This document shows, in pieces, positions 1 to 7,283 of a stretch of DNA of 18,498 nucleotides (positions are counted from its first letter, which is position 1; every line of letters begins with the position of its first letter). Source of the DNA: an uncultured Flammeovirgaceae bacterium (GTDB taxonomy: Bacteria > Bacteroidota > Bacteroidia > Cytophagales > Cyclobacteriaceae); contig CAKZPJ010000439.1 of NCBI GenBank assembly GCA_937138955.1, positions 1 to 18,498 of the forward strand, read 5' to 3'. The notes under the pieces were generated by a model. That model was not told where the DNA came from, ran no database searches, and saw only the letters and a list, made by a program, of their open reading frames with translations. The position numbers were made by a program, and so were the translations under genes.

Positions 1-862
1 GTTTAGTAAGCTCACCAAAAGCATCAATACGGCGGTCGCGGAAGAAGGGCCAGATGCGGCGCACATTTTCCGAGTGGGCTAGGTTTATTTCTACTATTAG
101 ATTGCCTTCTTCCTTGGAAGAGGCTTTCGCTAGTACTTCGCCCTGTGGACCAGCAACAAAACTGTTTCCCCAAAACTGAATCCCGTTGGTCTGTCGAGAT
201 GGATCAGCCTCGTGCCCTACCCGGTTCACTGCAATTATGGGAAGACCATTGGCTACGGCGTGTCCTTGCTGAGAAATAATCCAGGCATCTAGCTGTCGCT
301 GTTGCTCATCGGCCGGATCAGTAGATTCCCAACCAATGGCAGTAGGGTAAATGAGCGCATCTGCTCCTGCCAAGGCCATGAGCCTAGCAGCTTCAGGGTA
401 CCACTGATCCCAACAAATCAACACACCCAGTTTGCCTACGGAGGTCTCAATGGGGTTAAATCCTAAATCGCCAGGAGTGAAATAAAACTTTTCGTAGTAG
501 GCAGGGTAGTCGGGAATGTGCATTTTGCGGTATTTGCCTGCGATGCTTCCGTCTTTTTCGAGTACTACTGCGGTGTTGTGGTAAACACCCGCCGCTCGGC
601 GTTCGAATAAAGAAATTACCAGCACGATGCCTAATTCACGAGCCAGAGAACCAAAATACTCGGTAGATGAGCCTGGGATTGGCTCAGACAGATCAAACTG
701 CTCAGTATTTTCGGTTTGACAAAAGTATAAGCTATTGTGCAATTCCTGCAATACTACTAACTCTGCTCCCTGTTCAGCGCATTGATGAATATTATGTTCA
801 AGCTTTTTTAAATTCTCAGTAGTATCTGCGCTGTTTTGCTGCTGTACTAAGCCTACATTCAT
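1..862 (-). CDS. aguB: N-carbamoylputrescine amidase (3' end cut by window edge)
   Basis: Carbon-nitrogen hydrolase (nitrilase superfamily) that converts N-carbamoylputrescine to putrescine, CO2 and ammonia, the last step of the agmatine route to polyamines; cytoplasmic. The frame is open from an ATG at 862 to the left edge (287 codons). The family triad is visible: Glu40 (VVLQE), Lys113 (GKYRKMHIPD) and Cys150 (LICWDQWYPEAAR). The last visible residues (RRIDAFGELTK) match the usual C-terminus, so only a few codons should be missing. The substrate assignment follows from close resemblance to AguB and from the agmatine deiminase gene about 1.2 kb away on the same strand. An ATG four bases inside the start is out of frame. 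The upstream region, shared with a divergent gene, carries a perfect inverted repeat. Confidence 0.93.
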   Translation of the reverse strand, partial: MNVGLVQQQNSADTTENLKKLEHNIHQCAEQGAELVVLQELHNSLYFCQTENTEQFDLSEPIPGSSTEYFGSLARELGIVLVISLFERRAAGVYHNTAVVLEKDGSIAGKYRKMHIPDYPAYYEKFYFTPGDLGFNPIETSVGKLGVLICWDQWYPEAARLMALAGADALIYPTAIGWESTDPADEQQRQLDAWIISQQGHAVANGLPIIAVNRVGHEADPSRQTNGIQFWGNSFVAGPQGEVLAKASSKEEGNLIVEINLAHSENVRRIWPFFRDRRIDAFGELTK

Positions 863-878
863 TTTTGTTCTGTATCTG

Positions 879-916
879 TCGTTGTAAGCACATAATTAAT
901 CATGTGCTTACAACGA
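879..916. promoter_or_regulatory. Perfect 15-bp inverted repeat in divergent promoter region
   Basis: Arms of 15 bp (879-893 and 902-916, TCGTTGTAAGCACAT and its exact reverse complement) flank an 8-nt AT spacer. The element sits 16 bp upstream of the aguB start and about 57 bp upstream of the likely start of the divergent lipoprotein gene. Between two 5' ends it cannot be a terminator, so an operator for a dimeric regulator is the simplest reading. No T-tract follows. The binding factor is unknown. Confidence 0.6.
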
Positions 917-973
917 TGAAGACTTGGCGAAAAGTTTAGTATTTTGTTTCTTTTCAGCCTGATTTACCGAACT

Positions 974-2026
974 ATGCCTCACCAAGTAATTGCTTTTCTG
1001 CTTCTTATTACATTTATAGTTTCCTGCAATCAGGAAAAGGAAGAATCGCTGACTACTACCCAACAACTAGACATCCTCTTTCAGCACTATGTAGACACCA
1101 GTGGTTTTAGCGGTAATATTTTGGTAGCCGATAGCAGCGGAATGGTATATACCCGGGCGGTAGGTTACCAACACGCTACTGAGGAAGTACCAATGCAGCC
1201 TAATACAGCATTTTATCTGGCTTCCCTTTCTAAGCATATTCACGCAATGGGCATTCTGTATTTAGTAGATCAGGGTAGGCTGAGTCTGGAAGATACACTC
1301 GCGCAGTATCTACCAGATATGCCCGCGGCCGATAGCATCACTATCCAACAGTTGCTTACGCACACTCACGGCATTCCTGATTATTATAATTTTATGGTAA
1401 GCTTTCCTCCTGGTTTGACCAATACTGATGTGCTAGAAGCAATTCGGGAGGTAGATTCGCTGCTGTTTGAACCGGGTACCCAGTTTAGCTACGGAAATTC
1501 CGGTTATACGCTGTTGACAACTATTGCTGCCCAGGTAAGCGGACAACGCTACGCTGATTTTATGCAGGAAACGTTCTTTGATTCTATCGGAATGGAGCAT
1601 ACGGTAATTTTTGATGAAGAAGCCGATAGTATTCAGAATCGAGCCGTAGCCGTAAATACCCAGGGTAAGGCTGATAATTATCAGTTTCGTACCGTGGGTG
1701 GTGGGGGTATTTTCTCTACTGCGGAAGATTTGTACAAGTGGGATCGTGCCCTTTACAGTGGTAAGTATATTCGCCCCGAAACCCTACAAGCAGCTTACTC
1801 ACCCGTTCGACTCAGCGACGGCAGCAGTCATCCCTACGGATTTGGCTGGTTTACCAATTCAGAAAACCCTAACTTTATTTATCATACTGGCGAGCTGAAT
1901 GGTTTCCGTAACTATATCGGTCGCTGGCTAGATGAACAAAAAGTGGTAATTATGCTGAGTAACAACCAACGCGAGGCTCCCCAAGAGCTAATTGAAGCAG
2001 TCTATCAGATTTTATCTTCTGATTAA
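974..2026 (+). CDS. Serine hydrolase lipoprotein, beta-lactamase/penicillin-binding-protein fold
   Basis: Class C beta-lactamase-like (PF00144-type) serine hydrolase of 350 residues. All three active-site motifs are visible: SxxK at Ser84-Lys87 (SLSK), YxN at Tyr173-Asn175 (YGN) and HTG at 304-306 in place of KTG. The N-terminus has a short basic/hydrophobic stretch and a lipobox (FIVSC, Cys18), so the mature protein should be a lipid-anchored envelope protein. I chose ATG 974 rather than the in-frame TTG at 944 because it gives a compact lipoprotein signal. The substrate cannot be told from sequence: this family includes esterases, D-aminopeptidases and beta-lactamases. The stop codon overlaps that of the convergent aguA, so no terminator fits between them. 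Confidence 0.88.
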   Translation: MPHQVIAFLLLITFIVSCNQEKEESLTTTQQLDILFQHYVDTSGFSGNILVADSSGMVYTRAVGYQHATEEVPMQPNTAFYLASLSKHIHAMGILYLVDQGRLSLEDTLAQYLPDMPAADSITIQQLLTHTHGIPDYYNFMVSFPPGLTNTDVLEAIREVDSLLFEPGTQFSYGNSGYTLLTTIAAQVSGQRYADFMQETFFDSIGMEHTVIFDEEADSIQNRAVAVNTQGKADNYQFRTVGGGGIFSTAEDLYKWDRALYSGKYIRPETLQAAYSPVRLSDGSSHPYGFGWFTNSENPNFIYHTGELNGFRNYIGRWLDEQKVVIMLSNNQREAPQELIEAVYQILSSD

Positions 2027-3054
2027 GCCAAGACTCCTTCTGGATACTGCATCGTCACACAGTGTAAAGACCCATGTTGCTGTACTAGTGCTTCGCAGGG
2101 AATTCCGATGATCTCACGATTGGGAAAGGCCTGTTGTAGTACTTCGCGGGCAGATTCATCCTGGGGTAGTCTGTAGAATGGCAGCAGTACGGCTTCATTT
2201 ATAATCAGAAAATTAGCGTAGGTGGCCGGTAGGCGATTTCCTTCATTATCGTACATTGAATCAGCCATCGGCAAGGGAAGCAAACGGTAGGGCTTACCTG
2301 CCTTTATACTAAACTGTTGTAATTCTTCTTCCATTTTAGCCAGAGCTTCGTAATGCTCATCATCAGAATCAGTACACTGTACGTAAGTAATAGTTTGCAG
2401 ATTGCAGAAACGGGCGAGGGTATCAATGTGACTATCGGTATCATCACCCGCTAAATACCCATTTTTAAGCCAAAGAATACGCTCAACTCCCAAGGTTTCT
2501 TTCAGATACTCACCAATTTGCTCTTTGGTTAAATAGTCGTTCCGGTTGCGTGACAGTAGGCAGGCTTCAGTAGTAAGCAATGTTCCATCCCCGTCTCTCT
2601 CCAAACTACCTCCTTCCAGCACAAAATTCTTCATAGATCGGTACTCAACTGTTGGCACAAATACTTGCTGCTCGTAAAGCTGGCGAGTAATCTGATTATC
2701 CAGATAAGCCGGAAACTTCAGCCCCCAGCCATTGAATTGAAAGTCTAGCAATATCGGCTGACCGTTATCTATTACTGTAAGTCCACTGTGGTCGCGCGTC
2801 CAAGTATCGTTAGTAAGAATTTCACGGTAGATGATGTTTGTTGGATCGCAATGAGCTAAATAGGCTTTTGTCTCATTAATATTGGAACAGACAACTAATA
2901 GCTTTTGTCGTAGCGATATTTCGTAGGCAATGCGTTGGTAGCAGGCAGTAACCTGATCTAATGTGCTTTTCCAATCCGTTTGAGCGTGGGGCCAGCTTAG
3001 TTGCACTCCACTCTGGGGGTGCCACTCAGCTGGAAAAAGAAGATTACTGTTCAT
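2023..3054 (-). CDS. aguA: Agmatine deiminase
   Basis: Hydrolyses agmatine to N-carbamoylputrescine and ammonia, feeding the AguB amidase encoded just to the left; guanidino-group-modifying (PF04371-type) superfamily, cytoplasmic, 343 residues, close to the usual length. Visible conserved blocks: DTWTRDHSG (83-91, Asp88), DFQFNGWG (104-111), the EGGS block (147-150), a long TLLTTEACLLSRNRN block (158-172), SHIDTLARF with His209, and the catalytic Cys332 in GSLHCVTMQYP near the C-terminus. Porphyromonas-type peptidylarginine deiminases share the fold, but the length, the absence of a signal peptide and the aguB neighbour favour the agmatine enzyme. The gene has its own start region, separated from aguB by an antiparallel gene, so the two are not one simple operon. 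Confidence 0.92.
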   Translation of the reverse strand: MNSNLLFPAEWHPQSGVQLSWPHAQTDWKSTLDQVTACYQRIAYEISLRQKLLVVCSNINETKAYLAHCDPTNIIYREILTNDTWTRDHSGLTVIDNGQPILLDFQFNGWGLKFPAYLDNQITRQLYEQQVFVPTVEYRSMKNFVLEGGSLERDGDGTLLTTEACLLSRNRNDYLTKEQIGEYLKETLGVERILWLKNGYLAGDDTDSHIDTLARFCNLQTITYVQCTDSDDEHYEALAKMEEELQQFSIKAGKPYRLLPLPMADSMYDNEGNRLPATYANFLIINEAVLLPFYRLPQDESAREVLQQAFPNREIIGIPCEALVQQHGSLHCVTMQYPEGVLA

Positions 3055-3494
3055 GAAGTAAAGGTAACGTACAGAATAGATTAAAATGGCTACCGAGCAT
3101 AGAGGGCAGAATCAGTAATCGCTTGAGTATGTTTGAAGGCGAGGGTCGTACTTAATCATTAAGCAAAATAGAACCAAATACTGTAAGCAAATGTTCTTAC
3201 TACGAATGAATTACAGCAGAATTTAAAGGTTATCTGAGGCAGTTCCGGCAATTAAAGAAATACTACCCTGCTGCATATTAGAGCTGTTCATTGCTGAATT
3301 TTGAAAGAAGTTTGCTATAAAATACGGATAATTCAAAAAAAATGCTTATATTGCAAACTTCATTATTTATTATTTTAAGTAAAGAGATTTCAAGCTTTGC
3401 TTAATAGTAGTGAATTTTACTAATTAAGATAGCTAATGTATTTTAGCAGATCTTGTAAAAGTTGTTTCGTTTTTCACCTTTAATCCCTTAGCTT
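3055..3494. other. 440-bp intergenic region between divergent aguA and small-protein gene
   Basis: AT-rich gap containing the 5' regions of two divergent genes. Apart from the imperfect inverted repeat at 3182-3201 I see no coding frame, RNA gene or terminator. No clear Bacteroidota -33/-7 promoter pair (TTG and TAnnTTTG) at proper spacing could be picked by eye. Confidence 0.6.
3182..3201. promoter_or_regulatory. Imperfect inverted repeat upstream of aguA, similar to the aguB site
   Basis: The pattern GTAAG-N8-CTTAC (3183-3200) is partly palindromic, with 7 of 9 positions pairing. Its left half TGTAAGCAAAT differs at one of 11 positions from TGTAAGCACAT in each arm of the repeat upstream of aguB. 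It lies about 130 bp upstream of the aguA start. Shared control of the two polyamine genes is an inference from this resemblance only. Confidence 0.35.
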
Positions 3495-3680
3495 TTGGCA
3501 CGACCCACAACTCGCAGTATCACGCTCAAGTCCGGTTATTACATTGAAGTTCGACAGAAAGGAGAAGCAAAAGGTATTAAAATTCGCCGAGATACATATC
3601 CTCAAATTCAGGCTGCTATTCGCCGTTACGAGCATTTGTACGAAGTTAAATACATTGGCGAAGTAAAAGCATCCGCTTAA
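3495..3680 (+). CDS. Small basic conserved-type protein, function unknown
   Basis: A 61-residue basic protein without signal peptide or membrane segment. It starts with a run of Thr/Arg (ARPTTRSITL), continues with a strand-like pattern (SGYYIEVRQKGEAKGIKIRR) and ends in a helix-like segment. I recall similar small proteins in other Bacteroidota but cannot name a family. There is no ATG in the frame; a TAG stands two codons before the TTG at 3495, so TTG is the only likely start. The stop is 10 bp before the TTG of the methyltransferase gene, which suggests co-transcription. The codon pattern and amino-acid composition look like a real protein. Confidence 0.65.
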   Translation: MARPTTRSITLKSGYYIEVRQKGEAKGIKIRRDTYPQIQAAIRRYEHLYEVKYIGEVKASA

Positions 3681-3690
3681 AATTTTCTGA

Positions 3691-4614
3691 TTGAACAGTA
3701 GTCGTCAATCCAATCGGCACCATTCGGAAGATCATTTAGGAGAAGCGAGAGAGTACTGGTGGAATGACGACTACTTAGCTTTAATTGCTCAAAGATTAGA
3801 TACTAAGTCTTACCAAAACATAGCTGATATCGGCTGTGGATACGGAAGCATGACCTTCCGCCTGGCTCCTTACTTTGCCGATTCCGCCCACCTTATTGGA
3901 ATCGATTTTGAAGAAGCCTACATTAAGAAGGCTCGCCAAAAAGCCAAGCGTGCCCAAAAATCTCTCAACACCCATTTTACTTTTCAGGTAGGCAGTGCCG
4001 ATAAGATTCCGTTAGAAGATGGGCAGATGGATCTCACCTTCTGCCAAACATTACTCATCCACGTTCCCCAACCCACTGAGGTCATTAAAGAAATGAAGCG
4101 AGTTACGCGCTCCAATGGGTGGGTAGTTGCCTTCGAACCTAACAATCTGGTTTCAAGTTTGATGTTTGATAGCTACGCTAATACTAAGTACAATGTATCC
4201 GATACGCTAGAGATGATAGAAGTTCGCTTGCGGGTTGAACAGGGTAAACGTGAGCTGGGCGAAGGCTTTAACTCATTGGGTGGAGCCGTTCCTGACCTTT
4301 TCAGACAGACTGGTCTTACTGATATTCAGGTTTGGATGTCGGACAAAACGCTGCCTCTAATTCCTCCTTATAATAGCCGAGAACAGCGAGTGCGTGCCGC
4401 TCAACTAGTAGATTGGCTGGAGAATGAAGAAGGTGGTTTAGGCTACCAAGAGACTTTTCACTATTTCCGAGCCGGAGGTGGAAAAAAGCACGTATTTGAA
4501 CGCTACTGGCAACGAGTACTAGCCTATAAAACAAAGTTACTAGCTCAACTAAAATCCCAAACCTACTTTTCTTCAGGAGGGCAACTAATGTACATTGTGG
4601 CTGGTCGGGTGTAA
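3691..4614 (+). CDS. Class I SAM-dependent methyltransferase
   Basis: 307-residue cytoplasmic methyltransferase with a Rossmann fold. Motif I is DIGCGYG (46-52), the ribose-binding acidic residue is Asp72 in LIGIDFEEA, and the post-II/III region reads DLTFCQTLLIHVP. The C-terminal half, with a long insertion rich in aromatic and charged residues, is where substrate specificity should lie; I do not recognise the substrate. The start is TTG at 3691, directly after an in-frame TGA; the first ATG is at residue 54, inside the SAM fold, so it is too late. Residues 14-30 (EDHLGEAREYWWNDDYL) look like the usual methyltransferase N-terminus. It follows the small gene at 3495 closely and is followed by a terminator-like hairpin. 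Confidence 0.82.
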   Translation: MNSSRQSNRHHSEDHLGEAREYWWNDDYLALIAQRLDTKSYQNIADIGCGYGSMTFRLAPYFADSAHLIGIDFEEAYIKKARQKAKRAQKSLNTHFTFQVGSADKIPLEDGQMDLTFCQTLLIHVPQPTEVIKEMKRVTRSNGWVVAFEPNNLVSSLMFDSYANTKYNVSDTLEMIEVRLRVEQGKRELGEGFNSLGGAVPDLFRQTGLTDIQVWMSDKTLPLIPPYNSREQRVRAAQLVDWLENEEGGLGYQETFHYFRAGGGKKHVFERYWQRVLAYKTKLLAQLKSQTYFSSGGQLMYIVAGRV

Positions 4615-4626
4615 GATTGGAAGTAT

Positions 4627-4657
4627 AGTAAGGGTTCACTCACAACCTTACTGTTTT
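4627..4657 (+). terminator. Rho-independent terminator after the methyltransferase gene
   Basis: Hairpin with arms AGTAAGGGTT (4627-4636) and AACCTTACT (4644-4652), one bulged G, a 7-nt loop and then GTTTT. It starts 13 bp after the methyltransferase stop. The apparent end of the sulfatase remnant on the other strand falls inside this hairpin. Confidence 0.6.
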
Positions 4658-5139
4658 AAAAGCCTTTCGTAATTCCTTTAACTTATCAGGATGAGCATTA
4701 GCTACATTATTCTTCTCGCTGATGTCGGTTGATAAATCGTATAATTCATCATCATTACGCAGTTTCCAGTCACCTCTTCGGAAAGCGGTTTCGTCTTTAT
4801 AGCGCCAGAATATATCCCGTTCAACTGTGTTTTTATCAAACAGCACCGGACTAATATCTACTCCGTCAATAGGTAGCTTCGCCAGTGAATTAGAGAAGCC
4901 ACTGATAGCTCTTAAAGCTGGGACGATATCAATATTGCAAACTGGCTGATCTATCACCTGATTGGGTTCAACACTACCTCGCCAGCAAACCATTGCCGGA
5001 ACCCGAATTCCACCTTACCATAGCGTGGCTTTTTCGCCTCGCAGTAGATCATTGCTGGCATGTCCGAAGTAGGTTTCGGAATAGCCACCGTTATCAGAAA
5101 TAAACCAGATGATGGTATTATCAACTGAAAACTCTACAA
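4640..5139 (-). pseudogene. Sulfatase C-terminal remnant with in-frame stop
   Basis: Reading the minus strand from about 5139 gives a sulfatase (S1, alkaline-phosphatase fold) C-terminal part: VDNTIIWFISDNGG, then LRGEKATLW, a TAA stop at 5015-5017, then GGIRVPAMV and a final region with WRYKDETAFRRGDWKL and LYDLSTDISEKNNVA. Intact family members have Glu where the stop stands (LxEGGIRVP), so a single GAA-to-TAA change explains it. The N-terminal two-thirds, including the formylglycine Cys/Ser motif, is absent: sequence to the right belongs to a transposase remnant. The end (AFKTVRL then stop) is also likely abnormal because it runs into the neighbouring terminator hairpin. A frame from ATG 4993 (117 codons) is open but would encode only a fragment without catalytic residues. 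Confidence 0.85.
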
Positions 5140-5142
5140 ATT

Positions 5143-5607
5143 TTGGATAAGTACGAACATTTGGCTGAACGCTTAGTGCTCACTAGTGACGGGGCTCCTT
5201 GGATTGCCAACTGGGTGAATGCTGCCTATCCCCAAGCTACCGCGCGACGGTCGCCCAGATACTACAAACCTAAAGGCAGCGGCCGCTACCATGCCATAGA
5301 GCACCTGTCTCAATTTGCCCAGGGCTATTTCACCTACGCCCAGCAACGCAGTGCCTGGATAACGCAACTTAGTGAACAACTACTTGAACAGGGAGGGTAT
5401 CAGGCAATTGCTACGATTGCGGCATTGGTGACTACCACCGATAAACTAAGAAAAGAAAAAGAAAGACTGCTGAACTATTACCAGAAAAACTGTTACCGCA
5501 TGGACTATCCTCGCTATTTACACCAAGGCTGGATGATAGGCTCAGAGGCGATCGAGGCGGCACAGCGAGTACTTGATTTGAGGGCACTCAATATGAGCGA
5601 TAGATAG
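5143..5607 (+). pseudogene. Transposase remnant (DDE type, ISKra4/ISLre2-like)
   Basis: An open frame of 154 codons from a TTG with the C-terminal half of a DDE transposase: LVLTSDGAPWI (first catalytic Asp region), HAIEHLSQFAQ, YYQKNCYRMDYP, and GWMIGSEAIEAAQRV (catalytic Glu region). The N-terminal half is missing. The segment where intact relatives have a second Asp (a pattern like ILDYYHxxEHL) reads RRSPRYYKPKGSGRYH here, so that catalytic Asp is lost. The C-terminal KRLKLSGQRW-like block is also degraded (LRALNMSDR and stop). No terminal inverted repeats or target duplication were seen. Family placement is by motif memory and uncertain. It abuts the broken sulfatase, and an old insertion followed by deletion is the likely history. 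Confidence 0.75.
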
Positions 5608-5721
5608 TATCAACTTCAAGATATAATGCGAAATGCCGCTTAACGTCATTTTGAAATGCACCCAAGAGAAACAACACTAGAATGAAGCAATGGATATTTC
5701 ATAACTTCATTGTGTAGACCA

Positions 5722-7149
5722 CTACTCTTCCCCCGCGTCCACCGTAGCTTGTTCTTCGCTGGCGGTGAGTTTGAGCACTACGTGGGGATCATTCATTACT
5801 ACGTAAACGGCACCATCGGGGCCGGGGGCTACATCGCGGATGCGACCTACGTTTTTCATAATCACTTCGTCGTGCATTACGCGATCGTCTACAATAGTGA
5901 GTAGTCGTACTTCTTCGTAAGCCAAAGCACCTACCAGCAGTTTATTTTCCCACTTCGGAAACTCTTGACCCTGGTAGAACTCAATGCCACAAACGGCGAT
6001 AGAAGGTTTCCAGTAGATGATGGGCTGCTCCATTCCTTCTTTACGGGTGATGTCAGTTATTGGGGTACCGTTGTAGTTGCGCCCGTAGGTAATCACTGGC
6101 CAGCCGTAGTTATTTCCCTTGCGGATAATATTTACCTCATCGCCACCCATGGGGCCGTGCTCGGTTTCCCATACCGCACCGCTCTCGGGATGTACGGCTA
6201 GTCCTTGCGGGTTGCGGTTACCGTAGGTGAAGATAGATGGAATGGCATTGGGCTCATTCACAAACGGATTATCATCAGGAATACTACCATCGCGGTTCAC
6301 GCGGTGTACTTTCCCGTTGGGACGGGTAATATCTTGCGCCTGATCTTGCGCGCCGCGGTCGCCAATGCTGAAGTAGAGGTGTCCCTCGGGGTCAAACACG
6401 ATACGGTCGCCGTAGTGATGGCGGGTGGTGCGATAGAGATCGTGAGGAGCTTCAAATACGGTTTCCTCACTTGTCCACTGATTATTTTCAATCTTGCCCC
6501 GCACAATTTTGGTCATGGCGCCCGGCTTTTCCTCGCCATCATCTAAAGCATGGCTGAATGAGAGGTATACCCACCCGTTTTGATCGTACTCCGGATCAAC
6601 CGCTACATCTAACATACCACCCTGCCCTTCGTGCAGCACTTCAGGAGTACCCTCTACAGGTTCTTGTAACTTACCGTCTTTAATTACGCGCAACCGACCG
6701 GGTTTCTCAGTCACTAGTACTTGGTTATCGTCGGCAAAAGCCACTGCCCAAGGCACTTCCAGCCCATCGGCAAAAACTTCTACGTCTACGTTATATTCTA
6801 AGGTTTGTAACTGAGTGGGCATTTGATCATTGCTAGCCATTGCGCCTTTTTCCGCTTCTAATACATAATCTACAATGCTGCTGATCTGCTTATCGTCTAG
6901 TGACTTCTCGTAGGCGGGCATACCTACCTGAGCAATACCGAACTTAATATTACGCCTAATCTGACTTTTTCCAGAGCCATGCTTCCACTCGCCATCTAAA
7001 AAGCTAGGGCCATTACCGCCCTTCAAATCTTCGCCGTGGCAGGAAGCGCAGTACTGGGTATAAAGTGACTGCCCTTCTTGGGCGAATGTGATGTCAGTAA
7101 ATAAGAAGAAAGTAAAACTGAATAATAGGATTGGGTAGCTCTTGAACAT
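5722..7149 (-). CDS. Secreted cytochrome c-PQQ-type sugar dehydrogenase fusion
   Basis: 475-residue exported protein. A signal peptide covers about residues 1-24 (hydrophobic core, then TFAQ). A class I cytochrome c domain follows (about 27-105), with heme motif CASCH (34-38) and a probable axial Met77 in GMPAY. A glucose/sorbosone dehydrogenase six-bladed propeller follows (about 121-465), with EVPWAVAF, EGQGGMLDVAVDP (174-186), RTTRHHYGDRIVFDP, LYFSIGDRG (258-266), GNRNPQGLAVHP (310-321) and EHGPMGGDEVN (330-340). The likely role is periplasmic oxidation of an aldose or other sugar with electrons passed through the attached heme to the respiratory chain; PQQ use is inferred from the family. 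The substrate is unknown. ATG 7149 gives a clean signal peptide. No PQQ synthesis gene is visible nearby. Confidence 0.88.
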   Translation of the reverse strand: MFKSYPILLFSFTFFLFTDITFAQEGQSLYTQYCASCHGEDLKGGNGPSFLDGEWKHGSGKSQIRRNIKFGIAQVGMPAYEKSLDDKQISSIVDYVLEAEKGAMASNDQMPTQLQTLEYNVDVEVFADGLEVPWAVAFADDNQVLVTEKPGRLRVIKDGKLQEPVEGTPEVLHEGQGGMLDVAVDPEYDQNGWVYLSFSHALDDGEEKPGAMTKIVRGKIENNQWTSEETVFEAPHDLYRTTRHHYGDRIVFDPEGHLYFSIGDRGAQDQAQDITRPNGKVHRVNRDGSIPDDNPFVNEPNAIPSIFTYGNRNPQGLAVHPESGAVWETEHGPMGGDEVNIIRKGNNYGWPVITYGRNYNGTPITDITRKEGMEQPIIYWKPSIAVCGIEFYQGQEFPKWENKLLVGALAYEEVRLLTIVDDRVMHDEVIMKNVGRIRDVAPGPDGAVYVVMNDPHVVLKLTASEEQATVDAGEE

Positions 7150-7283
7150 TGTAAGAAAGTTAGGTTATTATGATTGGCTAATCAACGAAAAGATTGATGA
7201 ATTGTTCAACTGCTGGTCGCTGATTTCTATTGATTGTCGGTTACACGCTTATTTTCATATTTCACATCGCGCATTTCCACCGA

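Noticed and set aside
944..973. Upstream TTG start for the serine-hydrolase lipoprotein
   Set aside because: It adds ten residues before a compact lipoprotein signal; ATG 974 gives a normal lipobox distance.
5681..5714. Inverted repeat AATGAAG/CTTCATT after the sugar dehydrogenase gene
   Set aside because: Only 7 bp with a 17-nt loop and no T-tract on the minus strand; too weak to call a terminator.
5710..6546. Plus-strand open frames across the sugar dehydrogenase gene
   Set aside because: Shadow frames of a well supported minus-strand gene.
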